From contig JALVWL010000250.1 in the NCBI GenBank assembly GCA_027034965.1, forward strand, positions 1 to 22,070: DNA of 22,070 nucleotides, written 5' to 3'. The notes under the pieces were generated by a model, which was given only the letters and a program-made list of their open reading frames with translations, was not told the origin of the DNA and made no database searches. Shown piece after piece: positions 6,880 through 15,489 of this stretch. Origin of the DNA: Candidatus Omnitrophota bacterium. GTDB lineage: Bacteria; Omnitrophota; Gorgyraeia; S143-82. The position numbers and the translations under genes were made by a program. Within the stretch, counting starts at the first letter, position 1. Each line of letters opens with the position of its first letter.

Positions 6880-9800
6880 TTACTTCAACACTATCATACT
6901 GTTTACATCCATATTAATCCAGATACCGCCGGGTTTCTTTGTCTGCGCATTATTGTCACTGGCAACCTCGCCAGTCAACTCTCCGCGCTTTTTGGCTAAG
7001 TCTCGTCTTACTGTATCCTTTTCTATCTTTTCTATGTTCTTCAATCCTAACGGGCCCACAGCAGGACCACTATCCTTGCCATCATCTCCATCGCCAAGGA
7101 TAACCATTGCTGAAGAAGGCTTGACTGTGATATCTTTCTCAAAGATGCTTTCAGGCTCATCTTCCCGCACTTTATATCTTTCAATCAACTTTAGCTTAAT
7201 ATCTCTGCCTTTCTTCTGGGCAAGGTGTTTTAGATAGAGGTAGTATATAATGTTTCTGTATTCTCTTGAAACAGTGTCACCTATGAATATTCTAAATGGA
7301 ATCTCTGTATCATCAACCAATATATTTAATGCTAGCTTAAAGACATACTCCAATGGCAAGGATTTTGTCCCTGTCTCTTTTTCTATGTCATTTACAACTA
7401 TATTAAAGAGCCCGGGAAAAACTGTTTCAACAGATTTCCTATCTGCCTCGCTAATGAGTTTGTTAATAATAAAATTAATGAATTCTTTTTGAGAAATAGT
7501 ACCCTTATTCTCAAGCTCAACCAAAGCAGAAAAAATTATAGGAACAACATAAGCACTACCCTCAGAAGAAGAGACCTCCAGTGTCAGGTCATAATTACTA
7601 TCCTTTTCTCTATATAATTTTGGATCGTTAGATGTTAATGCATCCAGAATTCCCAACGCAGTTGCTTTGATATCTTCATCTGATGTATTTCCATCGCTAT
7701 AATAGGGCATATTCTTTATATCCTCTTTTGAAAGATTAGTATAGTTATCAAACACATAATCCATAACATCCAAGGTTGAATTTATCTTTTTATCAGGCAG
7801 TATGCCTGTGCCATACACAATCTCATCATCTTCAAACACCATTGCTGTTGCCTGTGCAACCTTGACCACGTCTTCGCTCGCCTCAGGATGGACAAGGAAT
7901 ACTGGCATTGTATATTTATCCTTTGCCAAGGCCTCAAAGGAGTGGTGATTGTAATCAGGGCCATCGTAGATAAAAAATAATTTATCAGGAAAGGCCTTCT
8001 CCAATGCATCTTTTAAAACAGTTTTTTGCTCTTTTGTGTATGGACCATAGAGGACAACGTCTACAAACGGCTTTTCTTTAAAACCATTTGTTTTCTTTAT
8101 CTGGTCAATAATCTTCTCAAGCAGCATCCGCTCTGGCCTTTGGGGCTTTTTAATCTTTTTCAGGTTCTTTTTATATAGCTGAACATTATCCTGACCAAGA
8201 TAATTTATCTGATTAAACACAGAAAAATACGTCACAAGCATATACATAAAGCCCATATTTTCATATAATTCATTACCTGGCAGGCGAATAAATGTGAAAT
8301 TGTTTTCCTTTAATAGTCTTTCTCTCTCTTTTGAAACCTCGCCTTCCACAATCACGTCTATCTTGGGCATTATTCCTCTATCAGAGTCTTTTCCGCCAAT
8401 GGATTCCTGCCATAGCTGAGTAGCCCATATTCTAAACGCCTCAACAGCTTCAGGCGAGAGGAACTCCTGCGACCTTGGCACCTCTATAACTATTCTCGGG
8501 CCATAGCCTTCTATATAAAGTATATTGGTTAGGCGAAATGCCTCTTCGTATGCCCTTTGATTTATTGGATTAGAGGGATCAAGTACGATGCTTTTCCAGG
8601 TCTCACTCATATCATTAATTCTTTTATCAAAAACAGCCTTCGGGCCAATAGTCCCTCTTTTAGCAGATATCTTCACAGCCCTCAAATACTCCATTGGCAG
8701 ATACACACCTGTCCAAGGAGAGCTAAAGCGCCCACCGATGTCGGTTCCCCAATCAGGCTGCAGAGGCACTACTGTGATTTCTTTGTCTATATCTTCATCT
8801 ATTATATTTTCTTCATTGCCTGTATCTACCAGCCATAGGAAATTTTTCTTTATAATCTCATTTCCTTTGCCTTTGTCTCCTTCCCTTGCAATATTTTTTA
8901 ATATACCTGCAATGGCATGTGTTTCGTAGGTAGTTCCGCTTTTGGATATCAGTAAGACAGCGGTCTTATTTAAGTCAACTCCTCTTTCCTCTAATGTCTT
9001 CTTTATTACCGCCTCATCCGGGCTGTCAAATGTAATAACATTATCCAGATTATATGCCTCCTTCATCAGCTTTACGCTATTGATAGAGCCGCCCATTCCA
9101 ACGACTATTACGTTCTTTTTGCCATCTAATTTCTCTGCTATTGGCTCTACCCACTTTCTAATTACCTCAGGCTCCCCTGCTCTTGTCCAGCCAAGACGGA
9201 ATTTATCACCATCAAAGCCTATCTTTTTAAAAACATTATCCTTCCTTATATTCTCCGGATTATCTATGGCTGCCTTTAAATCATTCACAATCTTTTCTTG
9301 CAAGGGATAAAATTCCTCTTCTCTATTTTCTTTATAATATTTCTCTATCATCCTATTCAATACCGCGAATTCTTTTCCTTCAGGAGAAAACTTATTGAGC
9401 ATATCTCGGACAAAAAACAGCTCAGCTTCACTATCTACAGGGTTTTCATTGATGGCATTTAATGCAGGCTCTAAAATCACTGCAAGTAAACTTCCAATTA
9501 AATTTACTTCACCAAAATTTTCACCATAGTTAGTCCTAAGAAACTCTATAAGTTTTGCCAGGTCGCCATAATCTATTTCTACTTCTGTCTGCTTTAGTTG
9601 AGCTGCTTTGATTACCATCCTAAGCTTATCTATGAAATCAGGCATAGCCTTTTTATGGAGGTACTCTCTTATTCTAGCCATCATCATATCATATCCATTT
9701 ACGGAATACGTCAAAGGTGCCACAATATCCGATACTTCTATAGGATAGTCCCACTTTACAGGTACTTTTGTAATCTTATACAAGTACAAGGAGCCACCCT

Positions 9801-10746
9801 CAAGTTTACCAGTGTGTTTTCCAATTACTTTTTTATATGTATCCAACCCTTTTAATACAGCTTCTCTGGCCGCCTTTTGGATATTTTCATCTATCTCATA
9901 CTTTTCCTCCTCCGGCTCTGCCTCCACACCACCGGTAACAAAATCTTCATCCATATTCCCGTAATAGCTGGTGATATATTTATCCAGATACTGCCTTACC
10001 ACCCAAAAGTCTTTAGATTCGCCTATCTTTGAATAACGTGTATCTGCAAGGCTGGCAAGCTCTCCCTTAATTGACGAGCGCTTTTTGTACCAGTCAGCCA
10101 GGATAACCGCTGATATCGCCCTGCGCAGGAGGCTAAATTCAGCGCTTGTATTTATCTCTTTCTCTATGCCGGGAATAACGTAATTTTGGAAGATTTCCAT
10201 CATTGCAGGATTATCCTCGCTAAATTCTACGTTTACGCCAAGGATAAGCTCTTTTATCCTTGCGCTTGACCCATCCTTTGCCTCTGCTATTGTCACTGAC
10301 TTTGGCTGTATCCATACCCTGAATGCAGGCATTGTACCGTCCCCTTCATATACCTCTTCTATTGCCTCTGCAACCTCATCACTGGACAGGGCATCCTTTA
10401 CCATTTCTTTTAATTTGATGTCCGCATCTAAAAACACCTTTGCAAGCTCTGTGCCCATAAGGTTGGGAGAGACCACATTCTCAGGCATATTATATATATT
10501 GAGGTCAACCATTATCTCTTCTATTGGAAATGCTATGCCGGTTAAGAAGAACTTCATATCCTGGGAGGCAATATCTTTATCCACATCTTCACTGCCAAAC
10601 AACAGGGAAAACCCGCCTGTCTTATCCAGATTTACCCCAACTACCCCAGTATTAACCGCCATTACCTGCGCAAACCCAGCTGGCAGGGATAGCTGGATGA
10701 CTAATATCAGACTTACTGCTACGCGAATAAGGCTCCTGAAATCCAT
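6880..10746 (-). CDS. Large exported protein with glucose-6-phosphate-isomerase-like domain
   Basis: A 1288-residue protein. Residues 1-26 form a signal peptide (basic MDFRSLIR, hydrophobic VAVSLILVIQLSLP, likely cut after AGFA). Residues 70-270 hold a domain with IAFPIEEIMVDLN, VSPNLMGTELAKVFLDADIKL, FRVWIQP and VIPGIEKEINT; this recalls an exported domain seen often in Omnitrophota (from memory). Residues about 500-870 are phosphoglucose-isomerase-like: VVGMGGSINS (548-557), ISKSGTTYET (600-609), GTDIGGRFSSPW (667-678), QLWQESIGGK with the likely catalytic Glu781, and QDNVQLYKK (852-860), closest to the PGI half of Tal-Pgi fusions. Residues 890-1270 are unassigned. The tail reads KKPGGIWINMD (1270-1280). 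PGI normally works in the cytoplasm and is about 450-560 residues long, so export and size are both odd. AGGAGGT precedes the ATG; a promoter and a terminator flank the gene. Confidence 0.85.
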   Translation of the reverse strand: MDFRSLIRVAVSLILVIQLSLPAGFAQVMAVNTGVVGVNLDKTGGFSLLFGSEDVDKDIASQDMKFFLTGIAFPIEEIMVDLNIYNMPENVVSPNLMGTELAKVFLDADIKLKEMVKDALSSDEVAEAIEEVYEGDGTMPAFRVWIQPKSVTIAEAKDGSSARIKELILGVNVEFSEDNPAMMEIFQNYVIPGIEKEINTSAEFSLLRRAISAVILADWYKKRSSIKGELASLADTRYSKIGESKDFWVVRQYLDKYITSYYGNMDEDFVTGGVEAEPEEEKYEIDENIQKAAREAVLKGLDTYKKVIGKHTGKLEGGSLYLYKITKVPVKWDYPIEVSDIVAPLTYSVNGYDMMMARIREYLHKKAMPDFIDKLRMVIKAAQLKQTEVEIDYGDLAKLIEFLRTNYGENFGEVNLIGSLLAVILEPALNAINENPVDSEAELFFVRDMLNKFSPEGKEFAVLNRMIEKYYKENREEEFYPLQEKIVNDLKAAIDNPENIRKDNVFKKIGFDGDKFRLGWTRAGEPEVIRKWVEPIAEKLDGKKNVIVVGMGGSINSVKLMKEAYNLDNVITFDSPDEAVIKKTLEERGVDLNKTAVLLISKSGTTYETHAIAGILKNIAREGDKGKGNEIIKKNFLWLVDTGNEENIIDEDIDKEITVVPLQPDWGTDIGGRFSSPWTGVYLPMEYLRAVKISAKRGTIGPKAVFDKRINDMSETWKSIVLDPSNPINQRAYEEAFRLTNILYIEGYGPRIVIEVPRSQEFLSPEAVEAFRIWATQLWQESIGGKDSDRGIMPKIDVIVEGEVSKERERLLKENNFTFIRLPGNELYENMGFMYMLVTYFSVFNQINYLGQDNVQLYKKNLKKIKKPQRPERMLLEKIIDQIKKTNGFKEKPFVDVVLYGPYTKEQKTVLKDALEKAFPDKLFFIYDGPDYNHHSFEALAKDKYTMPVFLVHPEASEDVVKVAQATAMVFEDDEIVYGTGILPDKKINSTLDVMDYVFDNYTNLSKEDIKNMPYYSDGNTSDEDIKATALGILDALTSNDPKLYREKDSNYDLTLEVSSSEGSAYVVPIIFSALVELENKGTISQKEFINFIINKLISEADRKSVETVFPGLFNIVVNDIEKETGTKSLPLEYVFKLALNILVDDTEIPFRIFIGDTVSREYRNIIYYLYLKHLAQKKGRDIKLKLIERYKVREDEPESIFEKDITVKPSSAMVILGDGDDGKDSGPAVGPLGLKNIEKIEKDTVRRDLAKKRGELTGEVASDNNAQTKKPGGIWINMDVNSMIVLK

Positions 10747-10794
10747 CTTCTACCTCCTGGTTCGTGTTCCTAAGATTACACAACATAACAAACG

Positions 10795-10822
10795 ATTTTA
10801 AATGTTTTTTTAAACAAATCAA
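10795..10822 (-). promoter_or_regulatory. Likely promoter of the large exported-protein gene
   Basis: On the minus strand TTGATT (4 of 6) is followed after 16 bases by TAAAAT (5 of 6). Long A/T tracts lie just upstream (10825-10855) and could act as an UP element. The predicted start near 10788 leaves a leader of about 42 nt ending in AGGAGGT (10752-10758). Confidence 0.45.
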
Positions 10823-10890
10823 GCAAAAAAAATAAAAAATTTAATATTTAACATTTAAGACCACAACTATCAAGGACTTTGATCCTGAAT

Positions 10891-11124
10891 CTACTCTGGA
10901 TCTATCTCGGCCAGGAGCATATCTGCTCCAAGGACATCTCCTTCTTCCTTATATATCTTGGAGAGCCGGCCATTGATCGGTGAAGGGACCACAAAAGAGG
11001 CCTTATCGGTTACCAGTTCAACCAGGTCCTGGTCTTTTTTAACCCTATCCCCTTCTTTGACAAACCACTCAACTATCTTTGCCTCAAATATATCCTCTCC
11101 TATCTCCGGCACTTTTAATTCCAT
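10891..11124 (-). CDS. Free-standing lipoyl (biotinyl-like) domain protein
   Basis: A 77-residue protein that is a single lipoyl/biotinyl swinging-arm domain: MELKVPEIGEDIFEAKIVEW, VKEGDRVKKDQ, then LVELVTDKASFVVPSP. Lys41 in VTDKA matches the residue that carries lipoate in E2 subunits of 2-oxoacid dehydrogenases; biotin domains usually have AMKM there, so lipoate is favoured. E2 proteins continue with a peripheral binding domain and a catalytic domain, but here a TAG follows IDPE. The frame extends upstream to 11175, but GGAGGAGG lies directly before the ATG at 11124 and the upstream part overlaps the permease gene, so the shorter start is chosen. It is last in the clpP operon. Its partner enzymes and the lipoylating enzyme are not in the window. 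It might serve as a carrier for an enzyme encoded elsewhere. Confidence 0.85.
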   Translation of the reverse strand: MELKVPEIGEDIFEAKIVEWFVKEGDRVKKDQDLVELVTDKASFVVPSPINGRLSKIYKEEGDVLGADMLLAEIDPE

Positions 11125-11126
11125 TT

Positions 11127-11134
11127 CCTCCTCC
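11127..11134 (-). promoter_or_regulatory. Ribosome binding site fixing the lipoyl-protein start
   Basis: The minus strand reads GGAGGAGG two bases before the ATG at 11124 (the 5' GGAGG is five bases away). It selects this start over the longer in-frame opening at 11175. Confidence 0.7.
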
Positions 11135-11138
11135 AAAA

Positions 11139-11951
11139 TCAAAAGATAAAGTAAAAGATGGTACTCAATACCCAATCAGCGGCAATTATGGTAATGAAGG
11201 ACAGGACAACCGACCGCATCGTTGCAGCACCAACTCCTTCTGCCCCACCTGATGCGTTCAGGCCTTCTTCACAGCTTATTATTGCAATTATCACCGCAAA
11301 TGTGACAGACTTCACGAGCGATATCACAAGGTCTTTGAACATAATCGAGCTGAAGGCCGTATTTATGTATATCTGGGAAGGGATGGAGAGATTGTAGACG
11401 CAGACGTAGTAGCCTCCCATTATACCAATCATATTCGCTATCACGACCAATATGGGCAGACCCACAAGGAATGCAATAAATCTCGGCACTACCAGATATT
11501 TTATAGGATTGACTGCCAGGGCCCTTAAGGCATCTATCTGCTCGGTTATCCTCATACTCGCTATCTCAGCGGTTACCGCGCCACCTGCCCTACCAGCCAC
11601 AATCAACGCGGTAAGGACCGGCCCAAGTTCCCTGACAAGAGAAAGGGCCACCAGCGATGAGATATACATCTCTGCCGAGACCTTCTGCATCTGATAGGCG
11701 GTCTGAACGGCCATAATCATTCCGGTAAATAGGGCCACCAAGGAGACAATTCCCAGGCTATCTATACCGATTCTTACAAGCTGATGTATGGCCTTGCCTG
11801 GTCCATAGGGTGGTACAAAGGCCCAGACTACTGTCTGGGAAAAGAGTATTACCAGACGCCCCAGGTATTCGAACCAGCCGGATATGGCATCAAGCAGTCT
11901 CTTCAACCTTCTCCAATTCGCTCTGGGTCTGAGGGATAAAACTGAGCTCAT
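11139..11951 (-). CDS. MlaE/YrbE-family ABC transporter permease
   Basis: A 270-residue membrane protein of the MlaE family, the permease of ABC systems that move phospholipids or other lipids between inner and outer membrane. The hallmark GRAGGAVTAEIASM, followed by RITEQIDALRAL, lies at about residues 120-144. Hydrophobic spans are visible at about 62-85 (GIVSLVALFTGMIMAV), 100-118, 155-185 (FIAFLVGLPILVVIANMIGI), 212-226 and 250-270. The N-terminus carries an amphipathic helix (RRLKRLLDAISGWFEYLGRL). The ATG at 11951 has AGAAGG at good spacing and gives a 62-base overlap with clpC; a TTG at 11972 or 11906 is possible. The usual ATPase (MlaF) and MCE-domain protein (MlaD) genes do not follow, so the partners must be elsewhere. 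Confidence 0.9.
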   Translation of the reverse strand: MSSVLSLRPRANWRRLKRLLDAISGWFEYLGRLVILFSQTVVWAFVPPYGPGKAIHQLVRIGIDSLGIVSLVALFTGMIMAVQTAYQMQKVSAEMYISSLVALSLVRELGPVLTALIVAGRAGGAVTAEIASMRITEQIDALRALAVNPIKYLVVPRFIAFLVGLPILVVIANMIGIMGGYYVCVYNLSIPSQIYINTAFSSIMFKDLVISLVKSVTFAVIIAIISCEEGLNASGGAEGVGAATMRSVVLSFITIIAADWVLSTIFYFIF

Positions 11952-14364
11952 CCCTGCCTTCTTCCCTAACAAGACGGACCTTTTTCTTCTCTTTCAATGT
12001 CCCCTTTATTATCTCCTCTGCCAAGGGGTCCTCGACATAGCGCTGTATGGTCCTCTTCAGGGGGCGCGCTCCGTATACAGGATCAAATCCTTTGTCTATC
12101 AAGAAGTCAAGAGCACTTTTATCGAGCTCTAGTTCTATCCCGTGCTCCTGCACACGCCTTAATACGCCGTCTATCTCTATGTGGACTATCTTTTCAAGAT
12201 CCTCCCTTGAAAGCGGCCTGAAGACAATTATTTCATCTATCCTGTTGATAAACTCGGGTTTGAAGGCCTTCTTTACCTCTGACATCAGCTTATCCTTTAT
12301 ATCCTTATGAGTGTCTTCTTCCTTCGGGACATAGAATCCAAGCGAACCCTGTTTCTTAAGGAGGTTCGCCCCAACATTGGAGGTCATTATAAGTATGGTA
12401 TTGCGGAAATCGACCTTCCTGCCGTAGCTGTCCGTGAGCCTGCCGTCCTCTAGGACCTGCAGGAGTAGATTAAACACATCCGGATGGGCCTTCTCTATCT
12501 CGTCCAGAAGCACCACGGAATAGGGCCGTCTGCGCACCTTTTCTGTTAGCTGGCCCCCTTCTTCATAGCCAACATAGCCAGGAGGCGCACCTACCAGACG
12601 CGAGACATTGAATTTCTCCATATATTCGGACATATCTATCTGAACAAGGGCATCTTCATCTCCGAACATAAACTCTGCCAGGGCCCGCGCAAGGAGGGTC
12701 TTTCCAACGCCCGTGGGTCCCAGGAATATAAAGGAGCCAATCGGTCTGCGCGGGTCCTTTATACCGGCCCGCGAACGCCTCACTGCCCTGGCTATGGCAG
12801 AGATTGCCTCGTCCTGACCGATTACCCTGCGTTTTAGTTCTTCCTCTATCTTCATAAGCTTTTCGCTCTCTGTCTCCTCGAGTTTCGTCAGAGGTATGCC
12901 TGTCCACTGAGAAACCACCTGGGCAATGTCCTCAGCCGTCACCTCTACCACGGCCTCTGCCTTTCTGGCCTCCCACTGTCTCCTGGCCTCTTCCAACCTG
13001 TTACGGGCATCCTTTTCCATATCCCTTACCTTTGCTGCCTCTTCAAAATTCTGCTGGGATATATATTCCTCTTTCTTCTTCTTCAGAGACTCGACCTCTC
13101 TCTCCAGCTCCACAAGCTCCTCTGGCATTGTCATAACCGATAGCTTTGCCTTTGCACCGGCCTCATCTATCAGGTCTATCGCCTTATCAGGCAGGGCCCG
13201 CCCGGTTATATACTTATCAGAGAGCACGGCCGCTGCCTCAAGGGCCTCGTCTAGATATTTTATCTTGTGATGTTCTTCATATTTCACCTTAAGCCCTTTC
13301 AGTATCTCTATCGTCTCCTCCACAGTCGGCGGGTCCACTACTATGGTCTGGAATCTACGCTCCAATGCAGCGTCCTTTTCTATATATTTGCGGTACTCAT
13401 CAAAGGTGGTCGCCCCAATACACTGTATCTCACCCCGCGCAAGCGCAGGCTTCAGGATATTGGATGCATCTATCGCACCTTCCGCTGCTCCTGCACCCAC
13501 CAAGGTGTGCAGCTCATCGATAAATATGATTATATTCTCTGACTTCTTTATCTCATCCATTACCGCCTTTATCCTCTCCTCAAACTGCCCCCTGTACTTG
13601 GTACCTGCGACCATAAGGGCCAGGTCAAGGACGATAATCCGCTTATTATGCAGGACCTCAGGGATATTGCCCTCTACAATCCTCTGGGCAAGCCCCTCCA
13701 CTATGGCGGTCTTGCCGACACCGGCCTCTCCGAGCAATACAGGGTTGTTCTTTGTCCTTCGAGAGAGTATCTGTATAACCCGCTCTATCTCTTTCTTCCT
13801 GCCTATAACCGGATCAAGCTTATTTTCCTTTGCCAGCGCAGTAAGGTCCCGGCCAAAGGCATCGAGCGCCGGGGTCTTGGACTTCTGCTGACCCTGTCCC
13901 TGCTGGGCACTCGAAGGCCCGGGGATACCTGCTCCCAAAAGATTCATCACCTCGGTCCTTACGCGATCTATAGTAAGTCCAAATCCCTGCAGGACTTGTG
14001 CCGCTATCCCTTCTCCCTCTCGGATAAGGCCCAACAACAGATGCTCAGTACCGATATAATTGTGTCCCATTGCTCGGGCCTCTTCTCCGGCAAGTTCAAG
14101 CGCCTTCTTGGCTCGTGGGGTAAATGGGATCTCTCCAGACTTACCTGTATCGACTCCCGGCTCTACAAGCCTTTCTATCTCCTTCCTTACCTTCTCAAAA
14201 TTAAGGTCTGCCCTGTGCAGGACAGAGGCCGCAACACCCTCTCCCTCTCTCAATATTCCAAGCAAGATGTGCTCAGTAGCAATATAATCGTGGTGCAAGC
14301 GCCTTGCCTCTTCTTTGGCAAGGATAACGACCTTTCGCGCGCGCTCTGTAAATTTATTAAACAT
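11890..14364 (-). CDS. clpC: ATP-dependent Clp protease ATPase subunit ClpC
   Basis: An 824-residue AAA+ unfoldase that feeds proteins to ClpP. Domains in order: double Clp_N repeat (1-145; the second repeat, starting FTPRAKKALELA, resembles the first, FTERARKVVILA), first AAA with GEAGVGKT (212-219) and IIFIDE (279-284), a coiled M-domain with a UVR motif (about 417-452, QQNFEEAAKVRD), second AAA with GPTGVGKT (549-556) and VVLLDE (617-622), and the ClpP-docking loop LGF at 675-677. The UVR-bearing M-domain and length distinguish ClpC from ClpA and ClpB. In Bacillus, ClpC recognises phosphoarginine-tagged clients and its M-domain binds adaptors. The ATG has GGAGGAGAGAGG upstream and overlaps the mcsB end by 8 bases. 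Confidence 0.97.
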   Translation of the reverse strand: MFNKFTERARKVVILAKEEARRLHHDYIATEHILLGILREGEGVAASVLHRADLNFEKVRKEIERLVEPGVDTGKSGEIPFTPRAKKALELAGEEARAMGHNYIGTEHLLLGLIREGEGIAAQVLQGFGLTIDRVRTEVMNLLGAGIPGPSSAQQGQGQQKSKTPALDAFGRDLTALAKENKLDPVIGRKKEIERVIQILSRRTKNNPVLLGEAGVGKTAIVEGLAQRIVEGNIPEVLHNKRIIVLDLALMVAGTKYRGQFEERIKAVMDEIKKSENIIIFIDELHTLVGAGAAEGAIDASNILKPALARGEIQCIGATTFDEYRKYIEKDAALERRFQTIVVDPPTVEETIEILKGLKVKYEEHHKIKYLDEALEAAAVLSDKYITGRALPDKAIDLIDEAGAKAKLSVMTMPEELVELEREVESLKKKKEEYISQQNFEEAAKVRDMEKDARNRLEEARRQWEARKAEAVVEVTAEDIAQVVSQWTGIPLTKLEETESEKLMKIEEELKRRVIGQDEAISAIARAVRRSRAGIKDPRRPIGSFIFLGPTGVGKTLLARALAEFMFGDEDALVQIDMSEYMEKFNVSRLVGAPPGYVGYEEGGQLTEKVRRRPYSVVLLDEIEKAHPDVFNLLLQVLEDGRLTDSYGRKVDFRNTILIMTSNVGANLLKKQGSLGFYVPKEEDTHKDIKDKLMSEVKKAFKPEFINRIDEIIVFRPLSREDLEKIVHIEIDGVLRRVQEHGIELELDKSALDFLIDKGFDPVYGARPLKRTIQRYVEDPLAEEIIKGTLKEKKKVRLVREEGRDELSFIPQTQSELEKVEETA

Positions 14365-15478
14365 TTCCTCTCTCCTCCCTGTCGAGGTCAGGGCTATGCC
14401 CTTGTCTGTTCAACCTATTCCTTAATATATTCGCCCGTTTCACATCCCTCTGCCTGGTAGACAGCTTCCTACCACTTATCTTTTGCAGATGGGCCGGCTG
14501 TATTATTATAAACAAATCGTTTATGAGTTTCAATTCAAGCCCCTTTATCATACCAAGACTACTACCAAGCCTCAACATCGAAAGATATTCTAAGGCCTCT
14601 GCGCTATTCATTATACGGGCGTTCCTCAACAGTCCATAGGCCCGCCACACGCGGTCTTCGAGCATAACACGCGATGTACGCATAATCTTTTCCCTGGCAT
14701 GTGTCTCTTGATCTATTATCTGACCGGCAATGCGCTTGATATTCTCTATCAACTCTGTCTCTGAATAGCCCAGACAGGCCTGATTGGATATCTGAAATAT
14801 ATTACCCATTGCCTGGGTTCCCTCGCCATAAAGGCCCCGTGCAGTGAAATTGAGCTGGGAGATGGTCTGCAGGACACGATTTATCTGTTTGGTAATCACT
14901 AATGCAGGCAGGTGCATCATCAGCGAACCACGCATAGCCGTACCTGTATTGGTAGGGCAGGAGGTCAGAAAACCCAGGTCAGGAGAGAAGGCAAATTCCA
15001 GGACCTGAGATAACCTATCGTCCAACTCGTTCATCTCTGCCCAGGCCCTATCCAGGTCAAATCCGCCCACGACTACCTGCATACGCATATGGTCTTCTTC
15101 GTTTATCATCATAGAGACTCCCTCATCAGGGGTTAAGGCTATCGCCTTACCAGGACCTTCAACCGTGTGTTCGTAACTGATAAGGTGTCTCTCCACTAGA
15201 AACTGACGGTCTAATTCATTAATATCCTCCATATTTATAAACCACCTGTCCTTAAACGTCTCGATACCCGACAGGGCAGAGTATATCTCCTCTCTAACCT
15301 TATTCAGTGTGGCTTCATCTGCACGATGGGGAAAGGGATAATTGGCAAGATTTCTCGCCAGACGAATACGGCTAGAGATAACAATATCCGAACCATATAT
15401 CGGCTCAAGCCAGCGACTGCGACTCGACAACAAATTGGCTATAATCTCTTTTGCCGGAAGGCTACTCTGTGTATTCAT
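14357..15478 (-). CDS. mcsB: Protein arginine kinase McsB
   Basis: Phosphorylates arginine side chains, marking proteins for ClpC-ClpP. It is related to phosphagen (creatine/arginine) kinases. Visible motifs: SSRIRLARN (35-43) for ATP phosphates, INEEDHMR (125-132) with the catalytic acidic residues, LTSCPTNTGTAMRGS (about 171-185) with the conserved Cys, and FTARGLYGEGTQAMGN. The C-terminal RDVKRA (344-349) matches the RDxxRA phosphoarginine-sensing motif that gives cooperative activation in Firmicutes McsB, so that allosteric control is probably kept (inference). The start at 15478 is preferred because AAGGG sits six bases before it; an ATG two codons earlier (15484) is too close to that site. 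It lies nine bases after mcsA and overlaps clpC by eight. Confidence 0.96.
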   Translation of the reverse strand: MNTQSSLPAKEIIANLLSSRSRWLEPIYGSDIVISSRIRLARNLANYPFPHRADEATLNKVREEIYSALSGIETFKDRWFINMEDINELDRQFLVERHLISYEHTVEGPGKAIALTPDEGVSMMINEEDHMRMQVVVGGFDLDRAWAEMNELDDRLSQVLEFAFSPDLGFLTSCPTNTGTAMRGSLMMHLPALVITKQINRVLQTISQLNFTARGLYGEGTQAMGNIFQISNQACLGYSETELIENIKRIAGQIIDQETHAREKIMRTSRVMLEDRVWRAYGLLRNARIMNSAEALEYLSMLRLGSSLGMIKGLELKLINDLFIIIQPAHLQKISGRKLSTRQRDVKRANILRNRLNRQGHSPDLDREERGNV

Positions 15479-15484
15479 ATCCAT

Positions 15485-15489
15485 CCCTT
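15485..15489 (-). promoter_or_regulatory. Ribosome binding site selecting the mcsB start
   Basis: AAGGG on the minus strand is six bases from the ATG at 15478 but touches the ATG at 15484. This favours the second Met of MDM as the true start of McsB. The site overlaps the TAA stop of mcsA, consistent with coupled translation. Confidence 0.5.

Noticed and set aside
10862..10890. Terminator hairpin ATCAA-GGACT-TTGAT after the lipoyl gene
   Set aside because: Only five AT-rich pairs; the T-run (10825-10840) is too far away to form a standard terminator.
11125..11175. Longer start for the lipoyl-domain protein
   Set aside because: The extra residues are not part of the domain and overlap the permease gene; GGAGGAGG lies directly before the ATG at 11124.
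13648..14460. Plus-strand 270-codon open frame opposite clpC
   Set aside because: It lies entirely antisense to clpC and mcsB, whose motifs are unambiguous. The translation shows no recognisable domain and no ribosome site.
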